Of a stretch of 64,000 bases of DNA, positions 10,501 to 25,500 are shown in pieces. Source of the stretch: Brevibacillus sp. DP1.3A (lineage in GTDB: Bacteria > Bacillota > Bacilli > Brevibacillales > Brevibacillaceae); NCBI RefSeq assembly GCF_013284245.2, contig NZ_CP085876.1:2339001-2403000 (forward strand), read 5' to 3'. Position 1 is the stretch's first letter. Each line of letters opens with the position of its first letter. The notes under the pieces are model-generated. The model worked only from the letters and a program-made list of their open reading frames with translations. It was not told the DNA's origin and ran no database searches. A program made the position numbers and the translations under genes.

Positions 10501-13500
10501 TGCGACGGGAAATTCTCATGGCTTACAAAGAAGGTAAGCTGTCTGCTGCGGAAGTCAAAGAGAAGCTTCTGGAGCTGGAAAACCCATCGTTTACAAGTCC
10601 TCTGTCCGTCGGGCAGCAAGGATTGTGGATGTTGCAAAAAATGTCTCCTACGATGAGTGCTTATAATGTTCCGTTATGCTTTTGCATCCGTCAGAAATGG
10701 GACGTAGCCTTATTTATTCAGGCTTGCCACCTTGTACGAAAACAGCATCCGATTTTACAGCGTTCGATTATAGAAAAGCATGGTGTTCCGTATCTGCTTC
10801 AACATCTGGAGCAATCGCTTGCCATTGAGCAGGAGGACATCTCACACCTAACGTCCCAGGATGTATTGCCGTATCTCAGGCAAAAAGTAAAAGAACCCTT
10901 TTCATTGGAAAAGGGTTCTTTGCTTCGCATTCATCTATTGTCGCGTTCGGAAGAAGAGCATTTTGTCCTGATTACGATTCATCATATGATATTTGACGGA
11001 CATTCCTCTTTGTTATTACTACAAGCATTGGTCCATACCTATATCGAGCTGGTTGAAGGAAAGCAGCCAAAAGTAACACTGAATTCAACCGATTACGCTG
11101 ACTTCGTAAAGTGGGAACAGGACATGATGGCAAGCACGGAAGGTGGGGAACATCGTTCTTACTGGCTGGAGCAATTGTCAGGTACGTTACCACAACTGGA
11201 GCTTCCTGCCGATCGCCCGCGTTCTTCTGCACCAAGCTTTGAAGGACAGGTTTTTACGCACGTATTTTCACGAGATTTGAGTCAACAGGTGAAGCAGCTC
11301 TCCAAGCATTACCGCATGAACCCATCTGTTCTCTTGTTAGGGATTTTTAAAGCCTTATTGTATCGCTATACAGGTCAAATCGATGTGATTGTCGGCATGC
11401 CGACGATGGGGCGTCCAGAAGAGAGATTCGATTCCCTGATCGGTTATTTTGTCAATATGATCCCCATTCGCAGTCAGGTAACAGGGGAAAAGTCTTTCTC
11501 CCATTTCATTCGGGAATTGCAGCTTACGCTGATTGACGGGATGGATCACGCTGTATATCCTTTTCCAGCGATGGTTCGCGAGGCAAATATTCCTCGCCTT
11601 CATGGAAATTCACCCGTATTCGATATCATCTTTACGTACCAAAATTTTCTGCAATCGCAAAACTTGCAGCGATTTTATGATGAATGTCAAAACAAGCTTG
11701 CCATCGAATTGATTGAGGGTGTTCATCAAGAAGGTGAGTATGAATTTGAGTTAGAGGTGTTTGAGCAGGAAGCCGAGTTTGTATTGAATCTGAAATACAA
11801 TCCACATGTATTTGACCAAGCGACGATACAGCGGATGGCAGAGCATTATCAGAATATCGCAAACGAAGTCATCAAAAATCCTGACATCGCTTTGGATGAG
11901 ATACCGCTTATCTCTGCTGAAGAACGAAACATGCTGCTCGTTGAGTGGAATGCGACTGAAGCGGTATTTCCACAGGCTTTATGTATCCATGACTTGTTCG
12001 AGAAGCGAGTCCAGCAAACGCCAGATGCGGTGGCTGTTGTTTATGAAAATACGTCGTTGACCTACCGTGAACTGGATGAACAGATTACCAAGCTGGCGAT
12101 CTATTTGCAGGCCAAGGGAGCAGGTCCAGAAGCTACGGTAGGGATTTGTGTCGAACGCTCCTTGGAAATGGTCATCGGCATTTTAGGTATTCTGAAAGCT
12201 GGCGCCGCTTATGTTCCATTGGACCCAACCTATTCCACAGAGCGGTTGGCATACATGTTGGAAGACAGCAAGAGCAATTTAGTGCTTACCCAGACTCGCC
12301 TTTTGGACAAGGTATCTTCAGCCGCAGGAGAAAATACGAAATGCATCTTGTTAGACAGGGATTGGGAAGAGGTTGAGCAGACAGCCCAGCGACAAAAAAC
12401 GCTCAACCGGGTAGTAAACCCAACCCATCTGGCTTATGTGATTTATACATCTGGAAGCACAGGGAAACCAAAAGGGGTCATGGTGAGTCATGAAAGTATC
12501 ATCAACACCCTCTTTTTCCTTGAATCTCGTTATCCGGTTATGGAGAACGATGTCTATCTGTTGAAAACCAACTATGTGTTTGATGTTTCGCTGTCCGAGC
12601 TGTTTGGTTGGTTCATTGGTAAAGGACGTCTGGTCATTCTTCCGCCACATGGGGAGAAATCTCCAGAAATGATAGCGGAATCTATCGTGAAGCATCGCGT
12701 GACACATGTCAATTTTGTTCCAGCGATGCTGAATGTCTTCGTAAACGGCGTTGTAGCGAATCAGCCATTCCTACAGCATTGTCCTCTAAAATATGTGATG
12801 GTTGCGGGCGAAGCCTTTCCAAAAGAGTTGGTGAAAAAGACGGTTGCCACTTTTCAAAAGGCGAAGATCGAAAATATTTACGGACCAACAGAAGCCTCCA
12901 TTTATGCAGCATGGTTCTCCTGCTCTGAAAATGAACTGGTCAGCAGCAATACACCGATTGGTAGACCTGTCGCAAATACGCAACTCTACATCGTTGATCG
13001 CCATATGAATCCCGTGCCAGTTGGTGTTCCAGGAGAGCTTTGTATTGCAGGAAAAGGCTTGGCTCGTGGGTATTTGAATCGCCCAGAGCTTACCGCAGAG
13101 AAGTTTGTAGATAACCCGTTTACACTGGGAACTAAGTTGTACAAAACAGGTGATTTAACACGTTGGCTCCCTGATGGAACGATTGAGTATTTAGGCCGAA
13201 TCGATCATCAAGTAAAAATTCGAGGCTTTCGAATTGAATTGGGTGAGATCGAGAGCCAACTAATGGCTCATCCACAGATCCAAAGTGTTGTCGTGTTGGT
13301 GAAAGAAGAGGGAGATCATAAGCGGTTGGTTGCTTATTATGTTCCAAAAGCAGGTGCGAACCATGAACGGCTTGAGCCGTCAAATTTACGGGATTATTTG
13401 AGAAGGAATTTGCCAGAGTATATGCTCCCGGCATTTTTTGTTTCCATGGATAAAATCCCGTTAACCGCTAATGGAAAAGTGGATCGCGCAGAGCTGCTGA

Positions 13501-16500
13501 ATCAAAAGCTTGTGGTAACACAGGCGAAGAAGCAGAGTCTGCCGCACTCTGATATTGAGCAAAGGACTTTGAAAATTTGGCAGGATGTCCTGAATGTAGA
13601 CGGGATCAGTACAGAAGATGGTTTTTTCGATGTGGGTGGAGACTCGATTCTCGCTACCATGGTTGTAGCCAAAATGACGGAAGAGTTTCAGTGCGATCTA
13701 AATGTGACCACTCTGTTTAAGTACGTCAATATTCGAGAGATTAGCGAATATATCGCAACAAGGAAAGAGAATGAATCGGATGAGCAAGCGGATTTTGTCA
13801 ATCCGAACCAGGCAACGGAGTATAGTGAAGGACAAGTGGAGGAGTCATATCCTGAATACTATGAGGATAGCATCGCGATTATTGGAATGTCCTGCCACTT
13901 TCCAGGAGCGAAAAATCATAGAGAGTTCTGGGAGAATTTACGAAACGGCGTAGAAAGTGTACGTTTCTTCTCTGATGAGGAAATCGATCAATTACACCTG
14001 CCAGATGAATACTTACAGAATCCGAACTTTATTCCGGTACAATCCACTATTGAAGGGAAAGATCATTTCGATCCAGGATTCTTTCACCTTTCAGCAAGAG
14101 ACGCAGAATTTATGGACCCGCAGTTTCGACTGTTATTGACCCATTCATGGAAAGCATTGGAGGATGCAGGGTATACGCCGAAACAGGTTCCGCAGACGGG
14201 TGTATTTATGTCGGCGAGCAATAGTTACTATCAAGCACTCTTGCCGCATTTCACCAAGGAATCACCGAATGTCATGAAAGACCCCAATGAATATGTCTCG
14301 TGGGTTTTAGCACAAGGTGGAACCATTCCAACGATGATTTCTCATAAAATGGGGCTGAAGGGGCCGAGCTTTGCCGTCCATTCCAATTGCTCTTCCTCGC
14401 TGGTTGGATTGCATCTGGCTTATCGCAGCCTGCAAGCGGGAGAATCGAAGGTGGCTTTAGTAGGGGGCGCAACTATTTTCCCTACGACTTATACAGGGTA
14501 TGTCTATCAAGCTGGATTGAACTTTTCCAGTGATGGTCACTGCAAAACGTTCGACGCGTCAGCAGACGGCATGATCGGTGGAGAAGGAGTCGGCGTGGTT
14601 GTCCTCAAAAAAGCTTCCGATGCGATCAAGGACGGCGATCATATTTATGTCCTCATGAGAGGAATTCGCATCAATAATGACGGGGCAGATAAAGTCGGAT
14701 TTTATGCGCCAAGTATAAAAGGTCAGGCTGAGGTGATTCAGCAAGTATTAGATGACACCAAGGTTCATCCTGAAACGATTAGCTATATCGAAGCGCATGG
14801 AACTGGTACTTATTTAGGCGATCCGATAGAATTTGCGGCGCTCAATGAAGTATATACAACATACACAACCAATAAACAGTACTGCGGTCTTGGATCGGTG
14901 AAAACCAATATTGGACATCTCGATACAGCCGCAGGGTTAGCCGGTTGCATCAAAGTAGCACTAAGCTTATACCATAATGAAATTCCTCCATCGCTAAACT
15001 ATGAAAAGCCGAATCCGAATATCAATTTGGATCAATCACCGTTTTATGTGGTTGATACGCTCCAAAAATGGGAGGATGCGCCTGTTCCCCACAGAGCGGC
15101 GTTAAGTTCATTTGGTCTTGGCGGGACGAATGCTCATGCGATTTTTGAACAATGGAAGATCGGGGCCGAAGCTAGGCGTGACAACGTGAGTGATGATAGC
15201 AACCATCGCGTTTATTTCGTGCCGTTATCAGCCAAAAACGATGATCGTGTTCTAGCGTATGCCCAGCAACTCGTTGATTTCCTTAGAGATAATCAGGAAC
15301 GAGTCCATATAGCAGATTTGGCCTATACTCTCCAAGTAGGAAGAGAAGCAATGGAGAGCAGGGCTATTTTTATTGTCAAAGGTACAGGGGAACTCATTCA
15401 AAAGCTGGATGACTTATTGAGTGGTGTCGAACAAACAGCGGGTAGCTTTAGAGGAAATGTAAAACAAGCAAACCACGAAGTATCCCTATTGAAAAAGAAT
15501 GAGACGAATCGTGAACTGATTACCAAGCTGTTTGCAGAAGGCAATGGAGAAAAAGCAGTCGAGTTGTGGAGCAAGGGTCTAGATATCGAGTGGGAAGTCC
15601 TGTACAACGACGCAAGACCTCGGCGCATCAGCATGCCTACCTATCCTTTTGCTGAGGAGTCCTATGGGGTTCCTGAGAATGCGTACAAGGAGTTGGTAGC
15701 GGCTTCTGTACAGATTTCGCCAATCTCTACAGCAACTCCAAGGACAGAAACGCTTCTTCTCCAACCGTGCTGGAACGAACAGGAGATCAGTCAAAAAGCT
15801 GCTTCACCTGCTTTTGCACAGCATCTCGTGATCCTTTGTGAATGGACAGAGGAATTCCAAGAGCGTATCGAATCCGAAATGAACGGAGTGCGCTGCCTGG
15901 TTTTACAGCCACAATCACAGCAGGAAAGTATCGTAGAACGGTTCCAAGCCTACACCGTCTTGGTATTCACGGAAATCCAGCGAATCCTTGTCAATAAACC
16001 AAAGGGAAAAGTTCTGCTTCAGCTTGTTGTCCCTGACAAAGAGGAACAGCAATGCTTCTCGGCCCTCTCAGGTTTACTGAAAACGGCGCAATTGGAGAAT
16101 CCCAAGCTGATTGGACAGCTTATTGAAGTACATGCAGAGGACAATCCAGAGGAATTGGTTCATAAGCTGCAACAAAACAGCAACGATGAGAAAAGTAAGC
16201 ACATTCGTTATCAGGATGGCAAACGATGGGTGAGCGGTTGGACAGAACTGAAATCTTCTGGGCAAGCGAAGCATGTATGGAAAGATGATGGGGTTTATCT
16301 GATTACGGGCGGTGCTGGCGGATTAGGCTTGATTTTTGCCAAGGAAATCGCTCAGAGAACGAAGGGAGCGACAGTGATTATCACGGGTCGTTCTTCCTTG
16401 GATAAAGAAAAGACAGCCAAATGCAGCGAATTGCAAGCACTAGGAGCCAATATTCAATATCGTCAAGCTGATATCACACAAAAGCAGGCGGTAGAAGACT

Positions 16501-19500
16501 TATTCCAAGCCATCAAGCAAGAGTTTGGTAGCCTCACAGGCATCATTCATGGTGCGGGTGTCATCCGTGACAGTTTTATCATTAGAAAAACAGCGGATGA
16601 ACTGGAACAAGTGCTGGCGCCGAAAGTTTCTGGACTGGTTCATCTCGATGAGGCAAGCAAGGATATAGCACTTGATTTCTTTATTCTCTTCTCTTCTGGC
16701 GTAGGATGCTTCGGGAATGCAGGGCAAGCTGATTATGCTGCAGCCAATGCCTTTATGGATCAATACGCCAAGTATCGCCGGGGTTTGTTGAAAGCAGGCG
16801 AACGACAAGGCCAAACACTCTCTATCAATTGGCCGCTGTGGAAAGATGGCGGTATGCGTGTTGATGCAGCGACAGAGAAGATTATGGAGACCAGAGGCAT
16901 GATCGCGATGCCGACTGCAAGTGGCATACAGGCGCTGTATCAAGGGGTGGCTTCCGGCTCTGGGCAGATGCTGGTAATCGAAGGCAATCTGCCAGCACTC
17001 ATGGAACAATTGCTAGGTACTCCCGCCGTGTCGCAGCTCGATTCTACACCGATGCAGGATGCGAAGCTATCGGTCGATGCAGGCGTGTTAAAAGAGAAAA
17101 CGCTCTATCAGCTAAAAGTGATGTTCGGTCAAGAGACGAGACTTGGAGCAGGTAAAATCGCTGTCGATGAACCGTTCGAAACATACGGAATCGATTCGAT
17201 TATGGTGATCCAGCTGAATAAAAAGCTAGGTGATGTCTTTAGCGAATTGTCCAAGACCATCCTGTATGAATACCAGACTCTTAACACCCTTGCATATTAT
17301 CTCGTCGCTGATCATCTACAGGAATGCATGAAGTGGACGGGGCTTGATCGTCAGGGTGCAGTCAATCGCGGAACATCAATACCATTGACGGGTAACGTAC
17401 GTGATACAGCCAGCCATGAACCGACTCGCAGTGTAGCCGTGCAATCAGGAAATCAGATAGCGCGGGAGCCGATTGCCATTATCGGCATGAGCGGACGCTA
17501 TCCAAAAGCGCGATCGTTGAATGAGTATTGGGAGAATCTGAAGTCTGGAAAGGATTGCATTACAGAAATTCCGGAAGGACGCTGGTCACTGGATGGCTTT
17601 TTCGAACCTGATCCAGACAAAGCTGTGGCAGAAGGAAAAAGCTATGGCAAATGGGGCGGCTTTGTAGAGGGATTCGCTGACTTTGATCCCCTCTTTTTCA
17701 ATATGTCACCCTGGGAAGCGATGCATTTTGATCCACAGGAACGGTTGTTTATGGAGTCTTGCTGGGAAGTGTTGGAGGACGCAGGTTATACGAGACAACA
17801 GCTTGCAGAAAAGTACAATCGACGAGTCGGGGTTTTTGGAGGGATCACAAAGACCGGTTTCAGCTTGTATGGACCTGATTTATGGAAGCAGGGTGAATTG
17901 ATTTACCCGCACACATCGTTTAGCTCACTGACGAATCGTGTTTCCTATTTCCTCAATCTCCAAGGTCCGAGTATGCCGATTGATACGATGTGCTCCGCTT
18001 CGCTCACAGCGATTCATGAGGCATGCGAGCATCTGTATAACGGGGATTGTGAACTGGCGATTGCCGGCGGAGTCAACCTGTATCTGCATCCTTCCAGCTA
18101 TGTCTTTTTGTCAGCACTGCATATGCTTTCCGTAGATGGACAATGCAAAAGCTTTGGGCAAGGAGGAAACGGTTTTGTACCGGGGGAAGGCGTAGGTACA
18201 GTGCTGCTCAAACCACTGTCGAGAGCCATTGCGGATGGCGACCATATCTATGGGTTGATTCGTGGAACCAGCGTGAATCACGGCGGAAAAACCAATGGTT
18301 ATACCGTACCGAATCCAACTGCTCAAGGAGAGCTGATTCGCCAGGCACTGGATAAGGCAGGCGTTCATGCCAAAACCGTAAGCTATATAGAAGCGCACGG
18401 AACAGGCACGGAGCTTGGCGATCCGATTGAAATTACAGGTCTCATTCAAGCCTTCCGCAAGGATACGCAGGATACGGGATATTGTGCGATTGGTTCCGTT
18501 AAATCCAATATTGGTCACTTGGAAGCGGCGGCTGGAATAGCAGGAGTGGCAAAAATTTTGCTGCAAATGAAGCATCAACAGCTGGTCCCAAGTCTGCATG
18601 CGCAAGAGTTGAATCCGAATATTCCTTTCTCGAAAACGCCTTTTGTCGTTCAGCAGGATTTGGCTGAATGGAAGCGACCGTTAATGGAAGTGAATGGAGA
18701 AAGGAGAGAATTTCCGAGAATTGCCGGGATTTCTTCTTTTGGTGCAGGAGGGGCCAATGCACACGTCGTGATTGAGGAATACATTCCAGAGGTCAAGGAA
18801 CGCCCGTCGATCACGGTCAGTCCGCAAAATCCGTCGATCATCGTCCTGTCGGCAAAAAATAAGGAGCGTCTCATCGAACAAGTGCAAAGACTGTTAGCGT
18901 CGATTGAGGAGCAATCATTTACAGATGTGGATCTGGCAGATATTGCGTATACGCTTCAAGTGGGACGCGAGGCAATGGAAGAACGCCTGGCCCTGCTGAC
19001 GAGCTCGCTTTCAGAACTTGTGGAGAAGTTGCGTAGCTTTCTTGCAGGTGATGACAACATTGCCGACCTCTATCAAGGTCAGGTAAAGCGCGGCAGAGAA
19101 ACAACAGACATCTTCGCAGGCGATGAGGAATTGCAAGAAGCGATTGAAAAATGGATACAGCGTAAAAAATTCTCTAAGCTTCTCGATTTCTGGGTAAAGG
19201 GCTTGAATGTTGACTGGAATAAGCTTTATGACGAAAACAAGCCTCGTCGGATCAGCTTGCCTGCGTATCCTTTTGCTAGAGAGCATTACTGGCTGCCAAA
19301 ACCGAAGACACAGCCGTCAACTAACACACAAGGTACGCTTGGTCTGACTGCGTCCCTTCATCCTTTGCTGCATCAAAATACTTCGGATCTCCGTGAGCAA
19401 AGATTCAGCTCTACTTTTGATGGTCAGGAATTCTTTTTATCGGATCATGTTGTAAAAGGAAAGAGAATCCTGCCAGGGGTTGCTTATCTTGAGATGGCTC

Positions 19501-22500
19501 GAGCTGCTGCGGATTTAGCAGTGGGAGCGTTGGAAGACGAGCAATACGCGATAGAGCTTAAAAATGTAGGTTGGGCGCAACCGATTGTAGTGGAAGACAA
19601 GCCTGTTCAAGTCCACATTGGCATTTATCCTGAGGATAACGGGGAGCTTCACTATGAAATATACAGCGAACCGCAAGCAGAACAGGCTGAAGCGGTGATA
19701 CACAGTCAAGGAAATGTGGTGTTAACAGCGATCACTGCTGCACCCACGCATAATCTCGATGCGATCAAAGCCCACTGCAGCTATCGCACGCTTCATGCAA
19801 GTCAGTGCTATGAAGCTTTTCAAACAATGGGACTTGTCTATGGTCCGGCCCATCAAGGAATTGAGCAAGTGTACGTGGGAGTGGGACAAGTATTGGCCAA
19901 ATTAGCCATGCCTTCCAAGGTTGCCGAGACGCAAGGAGAATTCGTCTTGCATCCGAGCATGCTAGATTCGGCCTTACAATCTTCTATCGGATTACTGCTT
20001 AGCGCAGGCGATACAGCGATTCTGAAGCCAATCCTGCCTTTTGCACTGGAGAAGCTGAGCATTTTTAGCCAGACTTCTTCCCAGATGTGGGTATGGATTC
20101 GACAGGCTGACGGCAATAGGATGGGAGACAAGGTACAGAAAGTAGATATTGATTTGTGTGACGGCCAAGGAACGGTTTGCGTGCGTATGCAGGGCTTCTC
20201 CGCACGAGTGCTGGAAGGCGAAGTAGAGACGCTGGATTCCAAAGGGAAACTGGGAACACTGCTGGTTCATCCTGAGTGGAAGGAACAAGCGGTTGTGAGC
20301 AACGCCGAAACCCCTGACTATACACAGCGAGTCGTGATGATGATTGAACCGGATCGCGTTTCTTGGAACAATCTCCAAACCTATTTGAATGGAGTCCATT
20401 GCATTCCTTTGCAATCCGCACAAGAAGGCATTTCCGAGCGTTTCATTGATTATACGACGCAGGTATTTGAGGAAATTCAAGAGATTTTCAAGCAAAAAGT
20501 ACGCGGCAAGGCATTGGTTCAGATTGTCGTTCCCATGCGAGCTGAACAGCCGTTTTTCACCGCATTCTCTGGATTGCTGAAAACGGCGAAATTGGAGAAT
20601 CCCAACCTAATTGGACAGGTAATAGAGGTAGAAGCGAGCAACGACGAATTCGAGATTGCTGAAAAAATAAATGAGAATGTCCGCTGCCCATTGGATGTTC
20701 AGATTCGATATCAATCTGGAAAGAGATATGTAGCTGAGTGGGTAGAACTGGATACTCCACAAGAAGCGAGCATTCCGTGGAAAGACGGTGGGGTTTATCT
20801 CATCACTGGCGGGGCAGGCGGATTGGGTTATATTTTTGCCAACGAAATTGTACAAAAGGTTCAACATGCGAACTTGATTCTGACAGGACGTTCCCCATTA
20901 GATGAAGAGAAGCAAGGAAAACTCCGGGAATGGAAAGAATCGGGAGCAAGAGTTGAATACCGTCTAGTTGATGTGACGCAGAAACAGGAAATGGCAGATT
21001 TGATTCGCACGATTCAACAGGACTATGGACGTCTTCATGGCATTATTCATAGTGCTGGCGTGCTTCGTGACAGCTATATCCTCAAGAAAAACAGGGAAGA
21101 AGTCCAAACAGTTCAGGGTCCGAAGGTTACGGGCCTTATCAATCTGGATGAAGCCAGTAAAGATGTAGAACTGGATTTCCTGGTACTGTTTTCTTCGGTG
21201 GCAGGCAGCTTGGGAAATATCGGACAAGCTGACTATGCTTGCGCCAACGCCTTTATGGACAGATTCGCCCACTATCGCAATGGATTGGTTGCATTAAAGC
21301 AGCGACACGGACAGACATTGTCCATGAATTGGCCGTTGTGGGAAGAGGGCGGAATGCAGGCTGATGCAGAGGCTGGTGACATGTTGAAGCATAGCATGGG
21401 TGTAGTCGCTATGCAGACTTCGACGGGGATTGCAGCTATGTACCAAGGCTTAGCCTCCGGAAAAGCTCAGGTCATGGTGATGGAAGGTGATCTGGCTAAG
21501 CTCAAGCAAACACTGTTTTTGCAAACGCCAGTCAACAGTTTTCAATCGAAACATTCGGTAACGGTGGATGCCAGCAGTCTGTTGCAAAAAGTGGAACTGG
21601 CCTTGATGCAAACCGTGTCGGAGCTGCTTCAGGTTCCTACCACAGATATTGATGTCAAAGTGGAGCTGTCTGAACTCGGATTCAATCAGGTTCTCCTGAC
21701 TGAATTCACCAACAAGCTTAGTCAGCAATATCAAATTGGACTGATTCCGACTGTATTCGTGGAGTGTCCGACGCTTCAGCAGCTTGCGTCCTATTTACTT
21801 GAAGAATTTGAAGACATGCTGGTCAAACAGATGCAGCCAGTGGCATCAATCACACCAATCAGAGTAGAGCAAAATGAAAAACAAGCGACCACATATGTGG
21901 AACAAAATGTCCTCCAGGAAAAAGCGACTCATTTTGTGAAAAAGGAATTTGCCGAGGTACTGCAACTGCCCGTAAATCGAATCGAAGAAGATGCTTCGAT
22001 GGAGACATACGGAATTGATTCGATTCTATCCATGAAATTAACCAACCAATTAGAGAAAAGCTTTGGCTCACTACCGAAAACGTTATTTTTTGAGTATCAA
22101 ACGATTCAAGAATTGATTGGATATTTCTTGGACTCCTATCGAGACAAATTCATTGAAATCTTGGGTCTGAAGGAACCACAGCGGCAGGAAACAGTTGTTA
22201 TCGAAGAAACAGCATCCGTGACAAAAGAAGAAAATACGTCGAAAAGGCAAATGAACAGCCATCACGGAAGAAGTCGCAAAGGCTCGCGGTTCGTTTCGAC
22301 ACAAAAGGAAACCCAACCAGCCAAAGGAGCTTTGGATGTTGCGATCATTGGGGTTTCTGGACGTTATCCGAAAGCACGGAATACGCAAGAGTTCTGGAAC
22401 AATCTGCGCGATGGCAAGGATTGCATAACGGAGATCCCCAAAGAGCGCTGGAACCACAGTCTGTATTTTGATGAGGATAAGAACAAACGGGGGAAAACCT

Positions 22501-25500
22501 ACAGCAAATGGGGCGGATTCATAGACGGTGTAGATCAATTCGATCCGCTGTTCTTCAACATCTCGCCTCTGGAAGCAGAAATCATGGACCCGCAGGAACG
22601 TTTATTCCTGGAGTGTGTGTATGAAACTTTAGAGGATGCAGGCTATACCCGTGAATCTCTCGGATCGTCCCAAGGCTTCGGACTTGGCGGTAATGTCGGT
22701 GTTTATGTGGGCATTATGTATGAAGAGTATCAACTGTATGGTGCACAAGAAACCATGATGGGCAGACCAATGGCCCTTGGCGGAAGCTTCTCATCTGTAG
22801 CGAACCGGGTTTCTTATTTCTTTGATTTCCATGGTCCTAGCGTAGCGGTTGACACCATGTGTTCCTCTTCTCTAACCGGCATCCATTTTGCCTGCCAAAG
22901 CTTGCAGCGCGGTGAATGCGAGGTTGCGATTGCAGGGGGTGTCAATGTGTCCATTCACCCGAATAAATATTTGATGCTTGGACAGGGAAAATTTGCTTCC
23001 AGCAAGGGACGATGCGAAAGCTTTGGGCTTGGCGGTGACGGCTATGTGCCTGGAGAGGGTGTCGGAGCGGTACTGCTTAAACCTCTGGCGAAAGCAATCG
23101 CCGATGGAGATCAAATTTACGGTGTGATTAAAGGAAGCGCCATTAACCATGGTGGCAAAACAAATGGCTATACCGTTCCTAACCCGAATGCACAAGCGAG
23201 CGTAATTGGCCGTGCCTTGAAGGAGGCAGGAATTGATCCACGGACGATTAGTTATTTGGAAGCTCACGGTACAGGTACTTCTTTAGGAGATCCCATAGAG
23301 ATCGCAGGTTTGACAAAAGCCTTCCAAGCGTACACAACAGACAAGCAGTTCTGCTCAATCGGATCAGCGAAGTCCAATATCGGGCATTGTGAGAGTGCAG
23401 CGGGAATTGCCGGGATAACGAAAATCCTGTTACAGCTCAAACATGGACAACTAGCACCATCCTTGCATGCGGAGGTGCTAAACCCGAATATTGATTTCAG
23501 CACGACTCCGTTTGTCGTACAGCAAGAGCTGGCGGAGTGGAGACGTCCTGTCATTGACGGTCAGGAAATTCCAAGACGCTCCGGTGTGAGCAGCTTTGGT
23601 GCGGGTGGCTCGAATGCTCATATCGTTTTGGAAGAGTACATTCCAGACGATGAGAAACGTCCAGCTATCCAAGTAAGTCACACGAATCCAGCGATCATTC
23701 TCCTGTCAGCGAAGAATGAAAGCCAGCTCCACGAACAGGCACAGCGTTTGTTAGCTGCGATCAAGGATCAGTCCATTTCTGACATGGACTTAGCAGCTAT
23801 TGCTTACACGCTTCAAATTGGGCGAGAAGCCATGGAAGAGCGCCTGGCTGTGATGGCCAGTTCCATTCAAGAGCTTCAGGAAAAGCTGATGCAATTTGTA
23901 GAGGGACAGGAAGGCGTCACAGACGTATTCCGAGGACTGGTGAAAGGCAATAAAAAGACGATCACCGTATTTGAAGCGGATGAAGATTTGAAACAGGCAA
24001 TCGATGCTTGGATGAGCAAAAGAAAATACGCCAAGCTGCTTGATCTGTGGGTAAGTGGAGGCGTGGTTGATTGGCAAAAGCTTTACGGTGAGAAGAAGCC
24101 TCGTCGCATTAGCTTGCCGACGTATCCGTTTGCAAGGGAACGTTATTGGATTCCTCAGATGGAGACACAATCTGCGAGAGAAGTTGCAGCTGCATCAGAA
24201 GGGACGCTCTTCCTACACCCATTGCTCCAGAAAAACACGTCTGAATTGTTGGAACAGCGGTATAGTTCCACCTTCCGTGGACAGGAGTTTTTCTTGGCAG
24301 ATCATGTTGTTAATGGACAGCAGCTCTTACCGGGGGTTGCCTATCTCGAAATGGCACGTGAGGCAATCGATCAGTCAGCAGGAGCCTTGAAAGCGGAACA
24401 GAATGGCATGACGCTCAAAAATATTGTGTGGGCCAAGCCAATTGCTGTCGATGATCAGCCTGTCGATGTTCACATTGGTCTGCAGCTGGAAGACAGTGGA
24501 GAGATTGGCTATCGAATTTACAGTCAGCATACCGGAAATGCAGCAGAAGAGAACGTGCACAGTCAGGGAAGTGCCGTATTCCATACGGTTGCGGATACGC
24601 CAACCCTTGATCTCGCTATGTTACAAGCCGCGTGTAGCCATAGTATCTTGAGTGGCAGCCAATGCTATGACAGTTATAAAGCAATGGGAATCCATTATGG
24701 TCCAGCGCTGCAAGGAATTGAGCTAGTGCATAAGGGCACGGAGCAGGTGTTGGCAAAGCTGTCCTTACCTTCTGCTGTTTTGGGGACAGAAGAGCAGTTT
24801 GTACTGCATCCAAGTATGATGGATTCTGCTTTGCAGGCGGCGATTGGTTTATTTATGGGGGCAGATGACAGGAGTCTCGCCGACCATCTTGATTCGCTCA
24901 AGCCAATCTTGCCGTTTGCCCTAGATGAGCTGGAAATCTTCAGTCCATGCACGCCGCAAATGTGGGCGTATATTCGCTACAGTGATGGCAGCAACGCTTC
25001 TGATCATGTGCAGAAGCTGGATATTGACTTATGTGACGAGCAAGGAAATGTTTGCATCAGAATGAAACGATTTTCGTCTCGTAAGCTGGATGGCAAAGGG
25101 GAAGGCTTCGAAGCTACAAGGGCACAAGAGATGCTGATGGTTCATCCTTGCTGGCAGGAACAAGTAGGTGCTCAGAAAACGGAGCCTCCTACCTATGCAC
25201 AGCATATCGTGATGATTGCCGAAGGTTTTGAATCGTCGCTTGCAAGTCTATCAGCACAGATGAATGAAGTGCACTTGATTCCTTTACAATCCCAACAGGA
25301 TGGTATTGCGGACAGGTTCGAGGCCTATGCTTCCCAAGTATTTTTGGAAATCCAAAGCATCTTTCAACAAAAGATACTTGGCAAGGTGTTATTGCAGGTC
25401 GTTGTTCCCGACAAAGCGGAGCATTCGTACGTAAGCGGACTTTCTGGCTTGCTGAAAACAGCTCAGCAGGAGAATCCAAATGTAATCGGCCAATTCATTG

